A DNA stretch of 64,000 nt from Brevipalpus yothersi (GCA_003956705.1 QZCP01000017.1:134704-198703), one strand, 5' to 3'. Numbered from the stretch's first letter, positions 47,593 through 62,880 are shown. Program-made: numbers and translations. The notes: a model not told the origin generated them from the sequence alone.

Positions 47593-50570
47593 AATGAAAG
47601 GGCAGTTTGTTTGAATAAGTGTGGGTGGATGTATAGTACGCTAGCAACTGGCACGAACAAAACTTAATTAATTTATGATGAAAAAAACAGGATGATAGAT
47701 GATGAGACACGAAAAAATTCTTGAAGAACTTGAAGGGAAAAAGATCGATGTGACATCGTCGCTGACTTTTAGTCGTTTAATGAAGCAATGTAGATGATGG
47801 CAAAATATCACAGATCATTATGAGTTTTTATTTGATGAATTTTTCCAAGCTTTTCTTTCTCTTTCTATCTCTTCCTCTCCTGATTCCTCTCTCAATTTCT
47901 CTCTTCGTTCTCACGCACAAATAGAAATGTGAGAATAAGTGTGTATAACAGCTAAAAAACAACCAAGAACAATCATAAGATAACGATGATCATATTTTCA
48001 ATTTGAGTGGTAACATTGTCAAGTACATGTAATAATAATATAATATCGTGTTGAATATCCATCTTTTCCTTATCATCAGCACCATTTCAATTTTGTGATG
48101 GACACCACTTGAAGCTGCCCCATGTACAATAGACAGCTTCAAACCCATCATACACATAATGATCATTGGGAGAGTTATATTCATCTCACATTCTCTTCCG
48201 CTCTTTCTTATACATTTTGTCTTCTTTTCTCTGTACTTCCAGATGAAGTGAGAGTTGTTCTCTATTTGCTCTTCTATCATCCCAAATGTACCGCAATCGC
48301 CCTGATGTACTTCCATGCTCACCCACTATATTCGATTCTGAACGCATACTCTCCACGATCAACTTTATTCTTCAGCATCTCGTTTATCGTACTGTACTGA
48401 ATTTGCCCTGTATACGGGTGAATTATACAACTGATGATCATCGTTCATCAAAACACGATCCTATTTGATGATGAAAAAATGATCATAATATTTTCTCTCT
48501 CTCTCTCACTTCTTTTGAAATGAACCAAGCTTCAATCAACATCGGGCCACAAGAAGAAAAAATTTTCGAAAAGAAAGTCATCGAAGCTTATCTCAAAATT
48601 TACCAATACTTTCATTTGAGCTTCTTACTGGAGCTTATATCCACTGTTCCTCATCTAAATTCATGAGCTATATCACTGCATCTTTCATTTCATCTATGAA
48701 CAATTCTTACTACCAATCTTAACAAGAGACTTTCTTAATGAGACACCATGACTTGGGAATCTAATTTAATTTCCATGATTAGTAAACTCAACATTGGTTT
48801 ATGGATGCATCGAAAGGTTAAATTCTCTCACTGAGATTCTTGACAAAGTGATAATGATGCTGAATTGTTCATCCAAATATGCAATTCTAGGCTTCAACTG
48901 CAAATCAGTTCAAGATCACGAATTTGATGTATAGTTTCTGATGTCAATGGTTGGGCTTATGGATGAGCTACCCAAAGAATAACTCTCAGAAATCACCAAG
49001 TTTCACATAAAATCTTGAAGGCAAATATTTTTACGTGTTACTTTCATGATTTTTTTCGTTCAAGATTACTATTATTCTACCATAAATATTTGATTTATGA
49101 TTGTAACTTGAAACATTCGAATTTATCGATCGATTTATATTCTAGTGTTGACAAAATCTGATTTTACAGGTCATGATGATGGTCTTCTTGGTGTCTCTTC
49201 AAAAGATGAGAAAAAGTATTGGAAAAAGGACACAGATTCTCATTTCTATCTGTATCGTGATTTGCTATTGCCGAATGTGATCACGGAATCTTAGAATCAT
49301 GAAAATATTGAGCTGTTTCGCTTCATCGACTGACAAACTTGATTAACGTTGAGAAGTCATAGACTTGAGGGGTCAGGCTCGGAGAGAGTGTTCAACAAGA
49401 AGTACAAGTGAATGTGTACAAGTGAAGAAAATGATTCGCATTTGGTAACAAAAATTAGAATTTCTCTCAATATTTTTGGCAACATTTTCATCTCGAAATA
49501 TTTCTGATTGACTTCTTTCATTGCTCGATTAGAAAAATTTTTTCAGGAATAGTTTTTCCTTTCCACCTAAAAGGATCTTTGATCAGTCTTCGGCTATCAG
49601 TTGGGTTATCCTAAGATAAAGGACTGTTCATTCTAAGCCATCAACAAGTCGAAAAATGTATCCTTTCCTGTACCAACTCTTCACATGATGCACAATGACA
49701 ATACGATGTAGATGCAATAATCTTCATCTTCCAGATTCTCAGGATATGAATCAAAAGTACATCCTTTATTGTCTAACTGGGCCTATGACCCTGAGCCAGT
49801 CGCATCTTATTCATATATAAATATATATATGTATACCCACCATCTGTAGAATTGACTACTTTGACAAGTTCTATCTCTCCATGATGACCCCTCTTCTCGC
49901 TCCAGTTACCCAGAAAAATTGTCCTATCTTGTCTTCACTGGATCAATCTCATCTGAACCGGAAATAGAATTTATCCATTCAGCTTGACAATGTATAAGAA
50001 ACATGAAATTTTCACAATTTCTGCTTATTTTTTTTTTCATTTCCACAGAGATAGAACGTGACACTTTTTTCAGGAAAGATGACAAGTTCAAGATATTCTT
50101 TTCGAGACCAAACTCTTCCATGCCTCTCTCCGGTCATCATCATGATTCTCACATGAATGACACATTGTGTTGATCTAAGTAAGTTTAGTGTATAACGAAG
50201 TGAGTCTTCTCTCAATATTGGGATGAGATTACGCGGAGACTTATTACTACATTATTTTTATTATTATTTTCGACCAGACTGACAAGGCCAGTGAAAGGTT
50301 TTTGTGTGTCATTTGTAGATTGTGTTTCAATGGTAGAAAAAAATGACCTAAATTGTTCATGCAATTGATATAGTTCCAAGAACACTGGTTCCCCATAATT
50401 CTCCAAAAAACTATATTACTATTATTACGTTTAAAATATTTGTCATTCAATTTAGTGAGAAATTGCATAATATGAAGCTGATGAAGCACTCGAATTGATT
50501 AGAGAATTGAAACGTGAGCTGATGAATTTGTTTTCACTATAATTTCATGTCCTCAGGCTGAGCTTAAAGA

Positions 50571-50632
<62 letters not shown>

Positions 50633-52277
50633 CTCTTCCTATTCTCATTGATTTAACATTCTTTACATTCTATACATTCTATACAGCCACACTGCTGGGC
50701 TTGTCTAGTTGAATTGAGTCCAAATTTGGAAGAACTATACCAGATAAAAAAACTAGTTCAGAAGTCCTCAATAACCTTCATTTTCAACAAAAAGAAATTG
50801 ATCTCTGACACGAAAGTGGATTTCCAAGAACAGTAGATCTTCTCTCTCAAAGCTTTGATATCTTTTTTGTTCTTCAGCCCTTGATTCCATGGTGTTTCAT
50901 GAGCCGAGAAGATTCTGATTAGTTACTTAACGAATCATCAAACAAAAAACGATGGGCTTCCAGTACATGTTATGGTATACTTTGAGTTTCATGAAGATCA
51001 ATCCAACTAAGAAGAATGTTATATTTTGTTATAATTTTCTCCGTTTCTCTTTTACAAATTTGTTCAGGCTTAATTCCGGGAAGAGCATTAAGAATTCTAT
51101 CAAGTCCAATCATTTTTTGGAGAGAAAAGATGAAATTCTAGTTTGTAGACATAAATTAATGGGAAAAAGTCACCAAAAATTCAAGATCAACATCAATCCT
51201 CAATTCAGTGTGAGAAAAAAAATTCTCTGTAAAAGGGCAGACAGTTGCCCCAAATCTCCTAAAAAAGATCAAGCTTGGATAAGGTGAAACTTTGTTTCAC
51301 TCTTCCTGATTGAAAAGCTTGACTTTATCGATCCTATGAAAACACTCAAACAACTATTAACTCAAAAAAGAGCTTAGTTTTCGCCAATCAAAAGTTTTTC
51401 CCCTTGTAACTTTGACTTGGTGTAGCATGTAGAAAATCTCATCTGACAAGAACGAGAACTAGAATTTTGGATGATTTGGAGGGATAGAGACACATGGATT
51501 TGATTACGCCATCTTCTGTATTTTATTCTCATCTGTTACGATTAGAACAAAATTAGAACCATGCAACATTCGAGAGTGTACGTTCCCAGCTCATATATCA
51601 ACAATCTCAAAAAATTTCTGGAATATTAACTTTTCACAGAAAATTTCACTGCGTTCCATTAAGGGCATGTGAAATTGGAATTTCATATTTCACTTCCTAC
51701 TTTTGTAATCGAACATTGTCAGGAGATATTCACTATCTTTTGATTACTGTTATCAGATGTCGAAAAAATGATGAAAGTTATAATGTCACTGGGATGCTCA
51801 TTGTTCTATTAAGAGAATGTTTTTCTTTTCTTCTCGTTTCAGATTGCATCAGAGTACGTAATAAGTTCAAAGTTCATGTGAATTTTTGGTAGAATTTTTC
51901 AAAATATATTCTTGATCAATAGATGCCGCCTCGAGTTAGATCTTCGAAATTCGTAGATATTCCCTCTGGAATATTCTCAGAACGCACGATCTATTCTTTT
52001 TCTCACTCATCTAACAGGACGCAGACTCTAGGATATTCGATTTGAAAAAATTGAGCTCTCATTCTTAGTTCAATGTTTGATGTTAGAACGAGAATGTGTG
52101 TGTCCTGTGCTACGAATTGAAATGTACTTCCTAGTTTTTCGGCATAAGTTTCATCTCTTTCCTCTCTTCATCCACTGTCAAGCATTAATCTCAATTCCTC
52201 TCATGGATACTTGATCACTCTCTCATCAACCTCATCATCACTATCGTGTCGACACTCTCTTCTAATACTCGTCAGAC
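47593..52277. other. Intergenic sequence between opsin and NWD-type gene
   Basis: The opsin promoter should lie just above 47593, where CT-rich sequence occurs at 47848-47905. Contains the CT array 50574-50630. Otherwise no coding signal is recognised; short frames near 50.0-50.5 and 51.0 kb lack motifs. Confidence 0.5.
50574..50630. repeat. (CT)n microsatellite
   Basis: Pure CT run, intergenic. Confidence 0.95.
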
Positions 52278-55200
52278 ATGATGAACGGTACTTCTGTTTT
52301 GGATCCACGAGAGCTATTGATTGATATTCTTCATGGTAATTTGTGCAAAGGTTTCCCAGATCCTCCATCTCGTATGGTGAAAGTTTTTCTATGTTCAACA
52401 TGTTCAGGTATGATTTATAATCATGATTATTGGCCCCACAAAATTTTTCCATCTATGCACATATTTTGTGTAGACTTTTTTCGCAAAAATCTGGGCAACT
52501 GATACTCTTTTTTGGCTTCTGATCCAATTCAAGATAATCTCTTTCCTCTTCCCTGTATCCAATGATTATTTTGAGAGTCCTTATTGGGTGACACTACACA
52601 TCCTAAATGAGTAGCTCTAATTGGAAAGCCAAGGATCGAGAATCCTTTTCCACTCTTCAAGAATGATCCATCCCAAAACAGTGACAGCTTAATACTTGGA
52701 TGTAATGAATCACCCTTCACACGGAGTACTTTTCATCAGGCGTTAAAGAGAAAGAAGAGAAAAGAGGAAGAGAGAGAAAAAGAGAGAGAGAAGTAAACCA
52801 TGATAAGAATGAGAGAGGATTAAGTTAGGCTTGATACTCGACACTATCAAGGTGAGCTTTACTTGGATCAGTCAATTACCAGCTTTTGCTATCAGATTAC
52901 CCAAGTTTCGCAATTTAGAACTCGCAAACGGTTCATATGTAGTTCCTTTATCTTTGATTTTATTGAGTACCCTGTAAATCACCATGAATTTTTATCTTAC
53001 TCTTCGTATCTGTTTCCACTTATTCTCTCCTCTTCTTTGGTGTGTCTACAGATTTCACCGAAGAGAGACGTCATTTGCATGAATGCGTTTTTCCTGAAGT
53101 TCAAAGGTTCTGTACCAATCTGGGCCTGGACTTTCAGATCATCGATCCGAACTGGGTGTACAGCTCAGATGAATCTAGTAGACGAGATTCCGTTTCTAGT
53201 TGCCTGGGATCAACAAGTCTACTGGATCCATTTGAATTTGACTTGCAAATAAAGGAGATACAAGAATGTTACAGACTTTCCATCGATGTATTCTTTCTGG
53301 TAAGCATATATATACACATATATATACATACATATTTTTGCATGTCCTCTGTTCTTCCTTGCCTATTTTCTAATTATTCAAAACCATAAATTTTTCTCTT
53401 TCAATTGTTCAGTGCCTTATTGGTCACAAATATAAGCCATGGGCATTACCGGTATCCATAGAGTCTGATGTGTTTTATCAGATTCATAAAGTAGCCACCG
53501 AAGCTGGACTCGGTGATGCTTCACTACTATCTCAATGGTACAAGAAAGACACTAATTCATTGCCAAATTCACGCTTCATTCTATCAAAATTGGATGATAT
53601 TGTTGCACCACCAACACTGGTCAAGCCTGATGGTGATCTGCATCGGCTCATCGATAGTCGTCTTATTGAATCTGATGATAATAACAGTGCATCAGGAAGT
53701 TTAAGCTTGAGAGCCAGTGATGAGCTGGAGCGAATAGGCAATATAATTGAATATGGAGCCAAAGTTGTGTCCAAAGAAGATCGAGATCAATTCAGCTCAA
53801 TACTCTCAGCTGTTCATACTCAAGTGAAACAAGCAATCTCATTGATTAAGCCGGGTGAAGAGAGTCGAATATCGTGTTTTGTCAGACGATTTGAAGGTAA
53901 GTGATCTCTCTTATTGGATTCTGTATTTTGCTCATGATGATGATATCACATGATTTGCTTGTCCATTGGAGTAGAAAAAATGTGTTCTCACAATACTGTC
54001 TACTGGACACTGTCTATTTTGTGTCAGTGGATAGATGTGTTGTGGGTCAATGTATTTCCGTTTTTGTTTTTCCCTCTTCCACTGTAATCTTATAACAGAA
54101 TACTTCATGAATGATCACTTCCTATACTGATTTAGCGCCATTATTTTTTGTTGTTGTTGTTGAAGGAATCAATCTAAATAATCCAACGATTGGCAGCTAC
54201 TTTGATATCACACCAGCTTCCTCTCCATCATCATCTTCAATAGATCTTCCTGCCGCTGATATATCGCCTGATTCAGCATTTGGATTGCGACAATTGATGG
54301 AAGATCTTATCTGTTCCAGTCGACGGAATATATACTTTTTCACGTAAATATGATACTCATTAACATTATTGACTTTCCTTTCGCTTTCTATTTCCTATTC
54401 CCTTTTACACTACCTCTATAATTGATTCCTAAATTGTGTTATACATTCAAATCAGATCGGACAATGGTCATCATTTCGGTATGATGATGACTTTTAAGTG
54501 AGTTCAGCTATTGTGAGCATCATTATAATTATGATGAGTGTGGAAAGGATGATATTTCAGATCAATTTATTTCAGATTTTAGAGTTTACATGACCTCAAT
54601 GGTGAAATGTTGTGGTTGAAAAAGGATTGCCTAGTACATTGAATGAGAGTGTATCGTCAAAATTATTCCTTCAAAATTAAACTGTGAGAATAAGGAAAAG
54701 AATCATCAAAGTTCTTAAGAAGAGGAAAATGAGTTATATATAGTGTGAAATGAAGAAAAAAAATTCGAGAGATGGTAATTGCTTCTCTTTTTGCTTTTTC
54801 ATTTCACCACATTTTCATTGAATATATGCAAATTTTCAATTTCAAAAGGGTTATACAGTAGCTTGAAAGTTGATAGAATTTTTTTACACTCCACAAGTAT
54901 GAGAGGAATTTTCTCCTACTATTTTGCTCCACTCTATTCTCCATAAAAAGTGGGTGAAGTGTGGTTAGTCAAAGAATGTGACAAATAATTACATTGGTAG
55001 GCATCCTTTTTTGTTCACTGTATCGTTTGGGCTCAAAATTTTTCATCTTAGAAAATCAATTCAATCCACTTGAAAGATGTAGATGATCATCTGAACGAAT
55101 AATCTTAAGCAGGATGAAAAAATATTCCATCCTCCCATCTTCATAGGATCATCCATTATTGAGGAAAAAATATGCGACATGGTAGGAAAAAACAATTATA

Positions 55201-56021
55201 TGCTTGAGCGAATTTTTTTGCACACTTTTTTACACACTACATTGAGTGTTGATAATTTTTCTCACATCATTATAATGAGCTACTAGTCAGTTTTTTATTT
55301 CGTTTAACATATCATCAGTTTCACCATCATACTATATTCTCTCACTCTTCTAGATACTTCCTCTATCATCATCATTAGAGGATAAAATTTTGTCAAAAAT
55401 TCCTCCAGAAAATAAGAAAAAACAAACTAGAAGAAAGAATGTTCACCCTTTTTCGAAAAAGAATATGTACATCCTTCATACAATGGAGCCCTCTTTTTTC
55501 CTTAATGCATCGAATGAATGTCCTGGTAATTCAGGATGAATTCAAAATTAAGATGGAGATCATATCACAATGGCAAGTGATTAGAATTATGATCTTTTGA
55601 TGCAGACCTTTTGTGACACACACATGGGCACAGATTTGAGAGGTGAAAAATGAAATGATAACAGTTTCCCGAGTCGATACTCATCGTTACATAGGCAATT
55701 AGAATACTCTAATTATCATCATCTATCCATTGAGACGAGAAGGATCAATGTATGCACACATGTACATCTTGGTGAGTGTGTGTATGTGTTGCCTGTGTTC
55801 AGTGAGAATGGATTTCATGTTTCTCCCCCTAGACTGGTTGGTTAAGGAATTGTAACAAAGATAGAAAGAGGAAAAGAAATCAGTCACCATGATCCCTTCT
55901 CACTACGACATGATCTCATTATTCTCGCGATCCAATTCTGAAGAGCATGTCACTCACTCTTGTCTCAATGCTTCTTTATAGTGATAGTATTGCTACTACT
56001 TACTCTTTGGTTAGAGAAGAA

Positions 56022-56071
<50 letters not shown>

Positions 56072-57093
56072 CCACCGACAACAACGAGAATCAGAAATGT
56101 CTGGAATACAGGGCTCATCAGATGAGCTAGTGGATGAATGAACGAACGAATGAATGAATGAATGAAACAAGATGAAACCCTAAAGCTGAGAGAATCTTCG
56201 CCAATGAGTAAGGTTTCCTGGGTCCAATCATTTGGATGAGTTCGAGTGGATAGTTCCCCCGATGGATATTGTATTTCTCTCAAAATAAACAGATCAATAG
56301 ATATAATCCATGTGGCTGTTCCTTTCTCTCTCTCTATCTTCATGGAAGAATAATCATATCATTCCTCAAAATATTCACAATACTACTCGACCAGTGTTTA
56401 TGAGTCTATGTGTGTACATGCAAGTCTGAACGTTTGAGCATATTCAAAGTGGAAACGAATGTTTAGTAACGATCCTCTCTCTCTCTTCCTCCCCTCCTAT
56501 TCCCGTAGTGTATGTATTCTCCATAATCATGAATCTTATGGGATAAAGAGGATTGTATGAAGAGAAAAACAAGATTAAAGTTACAATGAGATGAGGATTG
56601 TAGCTTGAATGGGTATAAACAAATTTATGAGCACATTCCAACTTTTTCTTCAAACGTCTACATTAACATTGTTACTGAGCAAACAGTGGAAAAGAATAAG
56701 AACAGTGGTTGAAGGGGGAAAGATAGATAGAAAGGGAGAGGTATAAAGTAAAGAAAAAAAGATAAAATGGTTAGAAAAATACACCAGCTACCATCATGAG
56801 CTACCATGCATAACAAGTAGAAAAAAAGTTTCGCTGAAAGATTGAAGAAGAGATGATTAAGATGGAGATACAGACGATTGCCTTCCAAGTATACGTTCCA
56901 CTGGAATACTAGGGAATACCAAGGAATACAATACTGATTGGGACAAAATCATCTCGATTATGCTAACTTTTCGTCCATGAATGAATGATATTGCTTCGCT
57001 CTATCCATGAATAGAAAACGATGACAATCATTTTGAGCATCAATTGATTGCATCATGATATCACTTTATTCTTTTTTCTTTTGCCCGCTCTTG

Positions 57094-57132
<39 letters not shown>

Positions 57133-57279
57133 TATTCTCTATGGTATGCTTTCTTCTTTTTGTATCTCAATCTTCAATCCTTAGCTCGTTTCCACATCAT
57201 CATCTTACTGTTGACTCTTCACCGATCACTTTCTCTTTCACCTCCATCTTCATCTCCATCTTCCTCCTTATCTTCATCT

Positions 57280-57311
<32 letters not shown>

Positions 57312-58939
57312 CTGTATGTGTTTCTACTTCAATATCATGTTCAATTGATCCATTTCCTTTCACTTCACTTTTATTCCACTCTGATTGCTCTTTCAATCCT
57401 ATTCAATCATGGTCGCTTTTTTTTCTTCCTCTTCATGTGTTTTCTGTTTCTTTCTTTCTCTTTCACCCAAATTTTAGGATTCCATGGAGCAGTATCAAAG
57501 ATAATCGTGAACTGTCAGCTTCATCAGTTTCCACTGCCGGCTTAACTCCCACCCCAACCAGTGTTGCCCATCCAGCATCAATTGTTATGCCCAAAGAATA
57601 TGTAGAACAATTGACTGGCAGTGTTCAAAGTCATCTGATGAAATCAATTGAAGAATCAGTCAATCGTAATAGCAGCTATTTCGAATATATACCCGAAATT
57701 ATACGTGAATCTCATTCTTGTCTTTGTAATTCTCGTAAATTAATGTCTGCCATCGGTCTGAGCCAATCATTGGACACAGACTGTTCACCGTTACTCACCA
57801 TACAAAGTATCATGCGTTCCAACTGTGATGATAAATCAATTTCAATGTCCACTATTTCAGGTAGCCCACGACACAGTCCCATTGTTGTGGTGGGCTCAGA
57901 AGGAGTGGGCAAATCAACATTATTATCACAAGTGTTTGCCTATTGTTCTGAATGGCTGGCCGAAGATGCAGAGCAAATAATTAAAGTTTTACGTCATGTG
58001 GGTCTTAGTCCGTCCTCTTCCTATGCTTCCGAACTATTACGAAGTTTGTGTATCCACATCACATTGGTGTATGGTTTTGAAATGAGAACAGATATTGTGT
58101 ATGAGCTCAGTTCACTGAGTCTATGGTTTCAAGATTTATTGAAAATGATTGAAACCTCATGTTCCAATATGGACCTGGTAATTGTTCTCGATGATCTCCA
58201 TCTACTTCGTTTTCCCCAAACAACGGCCATATTAGGCTGGTTCCCCTGGAATCTTCCATCTAGTGTTCATCTTATATGTTCCGTTCTCGATTCATCCGAA
58301 TCAGTTGTCAACATTTTACGAAGTCGCATTCCAGCAGATAATTTTGTTCGTTTACAGCCAGTTAAATCGTCTGCCAATTTACTCAACATGATACAGTGTA
58401 AATTGAAAGACAATGGCCGTGGATTGACATCATCTCAATGGGATACCCTTCGAACACGATTCACCCACATCGATCGCTATAATCAGCCCACTTCACCACT
58501 ATATGCATCACTACTATCGCAAACTATACTCACCAAATGGTGTTCATCAAATACTTATCAATCAGAGGACATTCCGATTGACATCGAATCAGTGGTAAAC
58601 ACCGTTTTAAGCTCACTGGAACGCTTGTATGGTGTAACTCTAATCGAAAGATTAGCTTCCTACTTAACTTGTACTCGCTATGGACTTCGAGAAGCTGAAT
58701 TGCAAGATCTAATATTCTCTGAAGATGGCTCACCTGATGGTACTGTTAATATATGGCTGGGAATCAAGCATCATCTGCAGCCATTGTTAAAAGAATATTA
58801 TATTCTTGGCAGACCATATCTTCATTGGAGCCATGTGAGTATTAGTGAAAGTGTTCGAAAAAGATATCTTCATGATATACGTACAGTGAAACGGATGCAC
58901 TCAAAGTTAGCGAATGCATTTTTACTCGGATTTTCAGAG
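52278..58939 (+). CDS. NACHT and WD-repeat (NWD1/NWD2-type) protein, 5' half
   Basis: Exons 52278-52407, 53052-53299, 53413-53896, 54166-54343, 57478-58939, in phase through 834 codons, then a donor (GAG|GTAAGC) leads into a gap. Seen: an N-terminal DUF4062-type region (MVKVFLCST ... DFTEERRHLHECVFPEVQRFC ... LDFQIIDPNWV, then CLIGHKYKPWALP); a Ser/Asp-rich linker; the NACHT NTPase with Walker A GSEGVGKS at 486-493 and Walker B LVIVLDDL at about 580-587; and a winged-helix-like region (YLTCTRYGLREAELQDLIF). In NWD1/NWD2 proteins WD40 repeats follow; none are seen in the remaining 5 kb, so they lie beyond the window or in the gap. Such STAND ATPases are thought to oligomerise as scaffolds. The start at 52278 is the first Met (52281 is next); an upstream exon is possible. 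Confidence 0.82.
56030..56068. repeat. (GA)n microsatellite
   Basis: GA array in the NWD-type intron, followed at 56140-56166 by GAAC/GAAT tetranucleotide repeats. Confidence 0.9.
57097..57129. repeat. (CT)n microsatellite
   Basis: CT run about 350 bases before the NACHT exon, within a generally pyrimidine-rich 400-base stretch. Confidence 0.92.
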
Positions 58940-58974
58940 GTAAGCAAACTTTCCACATTACACTTGAACCCAGT

Positions 58975-58977
<3 letters not shown>

Positions 58978-59013
<36 letters not shown>
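58978..59013. repeat. (CT)n array, left side of second gap
   Basis: CT run that starts 39 bases after the NACHT exon donor and enters the N gap. Confidence 0.95.
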
Positions 59014-59181
59014 NNNNNNNNNNNNNNNNNNNNNNNNNNNNNNNNNNNNNNNNNNNNNNNNNNNNNNNNNNNNNNNNNNNNNNNNNNNNNNNNNNNNNNN
59101 NNNNNNNNNNNNNNNNNNNNNNNNNNNNNNNNNNNNNNNNNNNNNNNNNNNNNNNNNNNNNNNNNNNNNNNNNNNNNNNNN
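59014..59181. other. Assembly gap (168 N)
   Basis: N run flanked by CT arrays on both sides; an array length estimate, true size unknown. Confidence 0.97.

Positions 59182-59267
<86 letters not shown>
59182..59267. repeat. (CT)n array, right side of second gap
   Basis: Continuation of the CT array after the gap. Confidence 0.95.
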
Positions 59268-59272
<5 letters not shown>

Positions 59273-60645
59273 CTCTTTCTATGTCTCTCTTCGTTTATCG
59301 ACCCATCATAATCATAATCATAAATTTTGAGCCTGATATATCTTTACCTCGTAAATATCATTTTCCAACCTCATGAGAATGTAATATTCTTTTAGCGTTT
59401 ATCTGGATTATCAATCCTATTCCCATGTGAAAAAAAGTTCTAATTATCATTGTGGATTCATTAAGCCTGAGAATTTTCACTCTATTTTGCATATGCAACC
59501 TCATTCAACTTCTACTTTTCTTGAGATTTGTGGCTTGAAAGTAAAGGCTCATATTCTCATTTCTTTTTCTCCCTCTCTTCAATCAATGATCTAGATTAAA
59601 AACCTCAAAAACACATTATTCCTATCATAACTTGTTTATTGAAGATATGTTTCCAGAGTTATTACTTTCGATCAATCATATTGTGACCTCAAGAAGAGAA
59701 AGATAGAAATTTTTATTACCCAAAGTGTACACACGAACATATGTACACTGAAGAGATCATCAGAATTGAAGATTGAAAACATATCATATATCCATGTATT
59801 TCGATGACTTTCATTGTTTGTTTACCCATTCTGTTGCTTCTATTCTTTCAATAACACCGAGTTTCAACATGAATCAATCTCTCATCATTGAAGTTATGCT
59901 GGAAGATTGATTTCTGTTTCTTACTAATCTTACCCTGTTTGCCACTATCTTGATGCCTTGAATTCAATGTGTTTTCCTTTTTTCCATTCTATCCTGATAT
60001 ATCTACTTACCCTACTTGAGCATTGCTTATATTGTGGCTTTCAAGAGCAACCAAAGGAATGTGAAGAGAGAGAGAGAGAGAGAGAGAGAAAATGCTGAAA
60101 TTGTATTCACAACACAGTACAAGTATAAATAAACAAAATCCGTTCACATTCGATTTTGTATGCGAAAAACAGAACCTTTGCTCTTCTCATGCCTTCTGGG
60201 TCGCTTTGGCTTGAGATCAGATTTTTTTTCCAGAACTATTGTTAGGTGAAAAGAGAATAGAGTAGAAAAATTCAACATTCATCTCATCTTATGTTAACTT
60301 TGTCCTTTTCCATCCAACATATTCAACACCTATTCCTCAGTATACATTCCCCATGATATATACGCACAAACGCAAGGCACAGCTTGCATGAATCAATGAT
60401 CAGTTGAAATTCTTGAGCATTATCAGTATTCACCTTTTTTCACCAGTTTTGTACTTTTTCAAGTAAGCTTGGAGAAGAGAAATAAGGAGAAAGAACACAT
60501 CCTCTATTTGAACGGTAGATGAGATGTGTTTTGGTGATACTAATCACGTACTGAACGATCCTAGGCAATGTCTCTATCATCTACACATCTATACTGGGAG
60601 AAGAATCAAACATTCAATGCTGCATCGAATTGCAACAGATGATTC

Positions 60646-60649
<4 letters not shown>

Positions 60650-60693
<44 letters not shown>
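60650..60693. repeat. (CT)n microsatellite
   Basis: CT run in the distal non-coding stretch. Confidence 0.93.
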
Positions 60694-60696
<3 letters not shown>

Positions 60697-61711
60697 CAGT
60701 ATTGAGGCTTAGAGTAACAAAAGTAAATCACGATCAAAAATCAATTTTGTCTTCAAAATACGATTCAGAGCACGCTGTTTAGCTACACACATGTTAACAT
60801 GCTTTTGTTGTTGATCCTACTTTCTGCTTGGATAACATGAGTATCAAAAATTGTTAGATGGATGGAATATCTTGCCAAGGAGTAAGCAAACAGTGTGAAA
60901 TAAGAAGCCAATGTGATTGATTAATATTGTCATCCACCTTCAAGATTGTACCTACTTCTTCTTTTGATCATGGTTCATTGCAAAAACCCTCTCAGTATAC
61001 CGATACATATACTTGGAAAATGAGAGAGAGAGAGGAAGACAGATAAAACACAAAAGAATCTTCATCCGAAGATGGGTCAAGTATTGATCCACTTATTTCT
61101 TTTTCCACTTTCATTCTTCTCTTTCGATTTCTTACCTTGCTACTTGCTAGTTGTATGTGAAGAAAATTACATTTTGCCAGCGTAATCATCCATATCTTGC
61201 TCTTCTCTCTCTCTCTTTCTTGCCTAGTTTGGCCCATTTATTAGATGGAAAAGGAGAGAAGAGAAAACATTTCATCGTGAGAGAGAGAGAGAGAGAGAGA
61301 GAGCAAAAAAAGGAGAAGAAAAGTGGCAAAACTAATCAGTGAATGGTAAACATGCTCAAGGAAAAGAAGAAGAAGAGAAGAAAAAGAAGCAAAATTTTGT
61401 TTTTCAGCAACTCTAAGCTTTTTTCATTCTTTACGTTCTACTGATCCTAAGTCCACACCAAGTAACACTGTCTCTTTTCATCACCACTAAAATTCTGATG
61501 ATATGGCAGGTTTACTTATGTAACGTGCACTTTTCACGATGATATGGCGGGAAAAGTATCAGCAAGGAGAAAAGAGTAAAGAAAATGAATCCAAGTTGTA
61601 TATATTCTATTTTCTCTGGAGTGAGAAAATATATTCTTGAATCATTTCGAGATACTGTTGCTCATCTTCCATCACCATGTTGTCTTTTGATGACTCTTTG
61701 AATTGGGAAAA

Positions 61712-61825
<114 letters not shown>

Positions 61826-62878
61826 CTTCCTTCTCATTCGAGGAAAATGATCTCTCGCTCGAAATGCAATCAAAGTATGCTGTCACTTGTTTTACTAATT
61901 AATTAGTGTCCTCTTGACGATTTTTTTCGTCTCCATATCGATCACAGGATCCTATGCAATTAGCGAAAAGAATAGAGAAACTTCGACTTGAAAAGAATGA
62001 TCATAAACTGAGCTACTCCTGGTGATGTGAGTAGTAGTAGTAGTTATAGTTCAGTGGCAGTAGGAACAGAATCTCGGAAAAGAAAAATGATGAAGATGAA
62101 TCAGTGCATGGATGCTGTGGAGATGGATTGTTAACACGCCAGTTCAGCATTAACTTTCCCCTTAATTTTTGTCACCCACAATATTTCATCATGCTATGAA
62201 TGGAAGAGGCAAATAGAGAAAGGAAGAAAGGGAAAGAGAAAAAGGAGGAGAGACTTGGAATGGAAAATTATTCTACTACTAAGGACAACATGTGGTGTCA
62301 GAAAAAATGGTTCAAAGATGAAGCTCATGCTTTACTCTGGGAATCTTTTGGAGCATGATATGGATCTATGTATAACAGAATTTACTAGTCAATCGACAGC
62401 TAAGAGTCTTTGTTCAGCCAGAGAGAAAACTTTTGCTTGTTCTTTCGATTAAAAATTGATTGTAACTATGCAAAAAAGTTCAATTTTGTTTGCTTTGAGC
62501 TCAAAAATTCTCTTCAAGCATTGCTTGAAATCGTTGTTTCTCTCTATTGCAATCTTTGGATAATTTGTCATTTTACTTTACTCTCTTTCCATGTTGTTGA
62601 CTTCCCAGGGAACATGAAATCATCAAAGTGTCCCTTTTGTCATCAATATTTTATTGCTGATATTTTATTGAGATCAAAGCTTCGATTTTCACTAAACATT
62701 TGGGTTACTGGAGGCTGAATCATCGCCTTTATGTTCTGTTACAGTGATTAACTTGCTCCAGGAAGCGAAATTAGTGTTCTTTTCTGTCATTTTCTTTGCT
62801 TCACATTCCCTGTCTACTTCCATGTCTTCCAGCTAAATTATTCTCTCTCCAGATTCATTCTCTATGTAGAGGTAAAAA

Positions 62879-62880
<2 letters not shown>

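Larger units (their letters stand above)
54344..57477 (+). other. Large NWD-type intron (3.1 kb)
   Basis: Separates the linker from the NACHT exon. Contains a GA array (56030-56068), GAAT/GAAC tandem repeats (56140-56166) and CT arrays (57097-57129, 57281-57305). The long Ser/Leu and Phe frames here are products of CT-rich DNA. Confidence 0.7.

Noticed and set aside
51000..51290. 111-codon plus-strand Lys-rich frame
   Set aside because: No domain, no promoter context or splice evidence; looks like chance in AT-rich DNA.
56011..56343. Minus-strand frame with a Ser-Leu repeat tail
   Set aside because: Its repeat part is the GA array and the rest shows no domain; it lies inside an NWD-type intron.
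57048..57545. Long Ser/Leu/Phe-rich open frame on the plus strand
   Set aside because: Produced by CT-rich intron sequence; the true exon begins at 57478 in a different context with a clear acceptor.
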